Under the pieces are notes generated by a model. The model was not told the origin of the DNA and did not search any database. It saw only the letters and a program-made list of their open reading frames with translations. A DNA stretch of 9,050 nucleotides, from positions 1-9,050 of the forward strand of contig DAOUSD010000044.1 of the NCBI GenBank assembly GCA_030627405.1. Direction: 5' to 3'. This DNA comes from Deltaproteobacteria bacterium. GTDB lineage: Bacteria > Desulfobacterota > Desulfobacteria > Desulfobacterales > ETH-SRB1. Positions 7,420 to 9,050 of the stretch are shown here, one piece after another; position 1 is the first letter of the stretch; each line of letters starts with the position of its first letter. The translations under genes were made by a program, and so were the position numbers.

Positions 7420-7460
7420 CACCAAACAGCGAAAGCTTTGCGGCTTCGCTGCTACTGGTG
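7420..7460 (+). other. attC-like hairpin in the gap before the DUF4258 gene
   Basis: CACCA (7420-7424) pairs with TGGTG (7456-7460). After unpaired bases (AA opposite CTAC), CAGCGAA-A-GC (7427-7436) pairs with GC-TTCGCTG (7443-7451), with one extra A in the left arm and loop TTTGCG. The fold has the same logic as the two hairpins upstream, but the attC core heptamers are absent. The surrounding gap (7378-7519) has no gene. Confidence 0.35.
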
Positions 7461-7519
7461 AACGACGTACTGGAAAGTATCATGTGGGCGGTGATGATAC
7501 GCACCCATAGCCTCATTTG

Positions 7520-7867
7520 ATGACGATGATTGAAGAAATCTGCAAGAAGATTGCGCAAAACCAGTTTGAGTACTCACAACACGCCGTTGACCAAAGTATC
7601 ATTCGTCATATCAGCGTGTCGGAACTCCGCGAAGCAATAGCGCATGGTGAAATTATTGAAGATTATCCCGAAGACAAGTATGGGCCAAGCTGTTTGATAC
7701 TCGAATTTACGTTTGAACAGAGACCTCTGCATATTCAGTGTAGTTATCCATCTCGTCCTTTGGTAAAAATCATCACCCTATACGAACCAGACGTAAAACT
7801 GTGGATTGATTTCAAGATTAGGAGAACAAAACATGAGAACTCATATTTGGAAAGAGACGATGGTTGA
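7520..7867 (+). CDS. DUF4258 domain protein (toxin-like)
   Basis: This product of about 115 residues matches the DUF4258 pattern: SQHAVDQSIIRHIS near the N-terminus, ELREAIAHGEIIEDYPEDKYGPSCLIL in the middle, RPLHIQCSY, then VKIITLYEPDVKLWIDF towards the end (each spans under half of the chain). Such proteins are often paired with YgiT-type antitoxin-like partners. They resemble small toxins of the BrnT/RelE kind, though activity is not shown for most. The conserved His in SQHA and RPLHI are candidate functional residues. The start is uncertain: TTG 7517, ATG 7520 and ATG 7526 are in frame, and none has a clear Shine-Dalgarno site. The 3' end overlaps the next gene by 35 bases, so the two are translationally linked. 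Confidence 0.8.
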   Translation: MTMIEEICKKIAQNQFEYSQHAVDQSIIRHISVSELREAIAHGEIIEDYPEDKYGPSCLILEFTFEQRPLHIQCSYPSRPLVKIITLYEPDVKLWIDFKIRRTKHENSYLERDDG

Positions 7868-8060
7868 ACAAAAAGTCACTTACACGCTTGGAGTAGATGA
7901 TAGGTTCGTTATTATTGAGAATGTGCCGGCTATGATGTGCTTGGAAACCGGAGAGCGATTCTTCTCGCCAGAGACTGTTGAACAATTGCAGCAAACGATT
8001 TGGGGACAAAGAAAGCCTCGCCGTATCATTCAGACGCCTGTGTTTGAATTTACTGCATAG
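7833..8060 (+). CDS. YgiT/MqsA-type antitoxin-like protein lacking most zinc ligands
   Basis: A 75-residue protein whose ATG follows AGGAG (7820-7824) with eight spacer bases, inside the end of the DUF4258 gene. VEQKVTYTL (11-19), FVIIENVPA (25-33), GERFFSPETVEQLQ (40-53) and the tail RIIQTPVFEF match YgiT-type zinc-finger proteins. The family usually has two CxxC pairs. Here the first is THIW (residues 3-6), and the second is CLET (36-39), so only Cys36 remains. Zinc binding by the normal four-cysteine site is therefore not possible. Some relatives may also lack cysteines, so this could be a natural zinc-free branch rather than damage. As partner of the DUF4258 protein it is the presumptive antitoxin; no helix-turn-helix DNA-binding half, as in full MqsA, is present. 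Confidence 0.78.
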   Translation: MRTHIWKETMVEQKVTYTLGVDDRFVIIENVPAMMCLETGERFFSPETVEQLQQTIWGQRKPRRIIQTPVFEFTA

Positions 8061-8157
8061 TTTCCCTGTGTGGATTGAGGGAGATTGAAAAAATCTGCCA
8101 TTATCAGGTTTTGAGAGGATCGTTTTCTGTGCTTAAATAAGCTCAACCAGCAACTAC

Positions 8158-8200
8158 GCAGCCACATAACAATCGCATACACTCTAAGCAACCACATATC
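8158..8200 (+). repeat. Direct repeat GCAGCCACATAAC / GCAACCACATATC
   Basis: Two 13-base copies, 8158-8170 and 8188-8200, differ at two positions. The first contains CCACATAACAA (8162-8172), identical over 11 bases to 6832-6842 at the end of the HEPN-like gene. ACATAAC fits the left attC core at six of seven positions. The rest of the gap from 8061 to 8240 has no gene; it also contains the small palindrome GCTTA-AA-TAAGC (8131-8142). Confidence 0.5.
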
Positions 8201-8240
8201 GGGATAGGACTCCCCATCACTGTGGAGCCCTCCCAGGTGG

Positions 8241-8897
8241 GTGAGTAGCCCAAAAGAACTTCCCCCTCAGGCTCTCCCAGAACCGGACGTGAACCTCTCG
8301 ACTCATCCGGCTCCTATCGTTCAGTCGTTTTAATATACAATCTGCCAATGTACAAAAAAATATCAAACGACTTTACTTTTCCAACAGAATCCTCCCCTTT
8401 CGGGTTGTTCTTATGTAAAAGTAGAACGACGCAACCCCTTCGCTCCAGCTCCATTACAGAACCTTCATCACTACTACGAATTGCTCCGCCCCTGTGCTCC
8501 GCATCGGTACTCTGATCCTTGTGGGTCTGCCACTTGGATTTCTCCCTTAGCATCGGAACGACAGGTTCCCATGTTCCGCACACAAGCCTGGATTTAGCTC
8601 ACGCCACCTTTATGCCGGACACCACTCAGGCAGTAAACAGGTTCCCCCTGAATTTATCACGGGACAGTGGTGCAACCCCGCTTTTGATGTCATCATATAC
8701 GCTTACGACACGTCATCAGTGGTTCGCTTTCGCTCGTCTTCTAAATCCATATCTGACTTGGTCTTTGCCAAGCCTTTTCCGTAACGCTCACCACCCCGGC
8801 TCTTAACCGACGCAGCTTACGGCGATTTGAGGCCTACTCCTGCAAGCCGACCTCGGAGGGCCATACCCCCATCTCGTGTGCAACTTCCATGGCACAC
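8241..8897 (-). mobile_element. Group II intron, reverse transcriptase ORF deleted
   Basis: Reading the - strand from high to low coordinates, a 5' end candidate GTGTG (GUGYG consensus) lies at 8897-8893. A domain I-III-like region follows, including a GUAGUAGUGAUGAAG-type segment and a short frame ending in KVKSFDIF (8376-8353). KSFDI-type sequences open the reverse transcriptase of many such introns. The frame then runs 13 codons to a stop at 8316-8314, so nearly the whole RT/maturase is missing. Domain V (8313-8280) is intact: AGC triad, 2-nt CG bulge, GAGA tetraloop. Domain VI follows, AGCC.../GGGCU with a bulged A opposite 8246. The ends are approximate, the 5' end especially. It could splice only with a maturase supplied elsewhere. 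Confidence 0.75.
8280..8313 (-). ncRNA. Group II intron domain V
   Basis: The 34-nt sequence pairs as follows: a lower 8-bp stem (GAGCCGGA with TCCGGTTC), a 2-nt bulge CG on the 3' side, an upper 6-bp stem and a GAGA tetraloop. This is the catalytic core, with the AGC triad at positions 2-4. All required elements are present and no base looks damaging. Domain VI follows after about three bases, with stem GAG-AGCC and its 3' strand GGGCU-A-CUC, leaving the branch-point A unpaired. Confidence 0.88.
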
Positions 8898-9050
8898 CAC
8901 CACCTGGCATACGGATCGCGTACCAAAGGCGATTCGGCTGGTCAAAGCAGACACAAATGAACATAATGAAGATCTGGTCTGCCTGGCCTTGGGGAACGCA
9001 ACGCTACCAGCATTTCAGCAACTGCTGCATAATACCAGTAAGAATACGCT
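8898..9050. other. Unidentified right flank, open on the + strand
   Basis: A + strand frame is open from about 8785 through the window end with no ATG. Beyond the intron it reads like protein (for example RVPKAIRLVKADTNEHNEDL, then LVCLALGNATLPAFQQLL), but I recognise no family, and the part before 8898 is intron. The - strand also has a 35-codon stretch ending with a stop near 8943. Next to the intron, TACG-CGATC-CGTA (8910-8922) folds into a small hairpin whose flanks can be drawn as a domain V-like stem, but the tetraloop is wrong. Confidence 0.3.

Noticed and set aside
8314..8583. - strand ORF of 89 codons as an independent protein gene
   Set aside because: It translates intron domains II-III and the RT start remnant; it is part of the intron, not a separate gene.
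8519..8806. + strand ORF of 95 codons
   Set aside because: It is antisense to the group II intron RNA domains and matches no protein; it is a by-product of the structured RNA.
1..9050. CRISPR array, tRNA or rRNA genes
   Set aside because: No regularly spaced repeat series and no tRNA- or rRNA-like sequence was seen on either strand by eye.

Overview
The window looks like bacterial chromosome, probably Deltaproteobacteria/Desulfobacterota. That guess rests only on moderate GC, on intergenic short repeats, and on an exported AmmeMemoRadiSam locus of a kind I associate with that group; no marker gene proves it. All protein genes I accept are on the + strand. The only - strand element is a ribozyme intron at the right end.

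Left half (about 274-5223): a tight three-gene locus. Gene 1 is a secreted fusion of Memo (AmmeMemoRadiSam protein B) and AMMECR1 (protein A). Gene 2 overlaps it by 14 bases and encodes a multi-pass membrane protein with a spermidine-synthase-like domain between its membrane blocks. Gene 3, after a 122-base gap holding a long imperfect inverted repeat, is the radical SAM partner and carries a twin-arginine leader. Together they predict an AmmeMemoRadiSam system working outside the cytoplasm or at the membrane. The system's chemistry is unknown in general.

Middle (5224-6044): an AT-rich spacer with two perfect 13-bp inverted repeats, then an HflC-like SPFH gene that stops where family members normally go on for about another 100 residues.

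Right half (about 6045-8240): short accessory genes in one orientation with differing base composition. They are a HEPN-like gene broken by a frameshift just before its RNxxxH motif, an unrecognised 153-residue protein, and a DUF4258 / YgiT(MqsA)-type toxin-antitoxin-like pair whose YgiT partner has lost three of the four expected zinc cysteines. Three of the gaps contain stem-loops in which the left arm has one extra base, and two gene ends share an 11-base CCACATAACAA sequence. This resembles integron attC architecture, and I propose a decayed cassette array. No integrase is in view and the core sites are imperfect, so this is a hypothesis.

Right end (about 8241-8897, - strand): a group II intron that has lost almost all of its reverse transcriptase ORF but keeps an intact-looking domain V (34 nt, AGC triad, GAGA tetraloop, 2-nt bulge) and a domain VI with a bulged A. 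It appears to be inserted in the middle of an 8-bp palindrome. The last 150 bases are unidentified.
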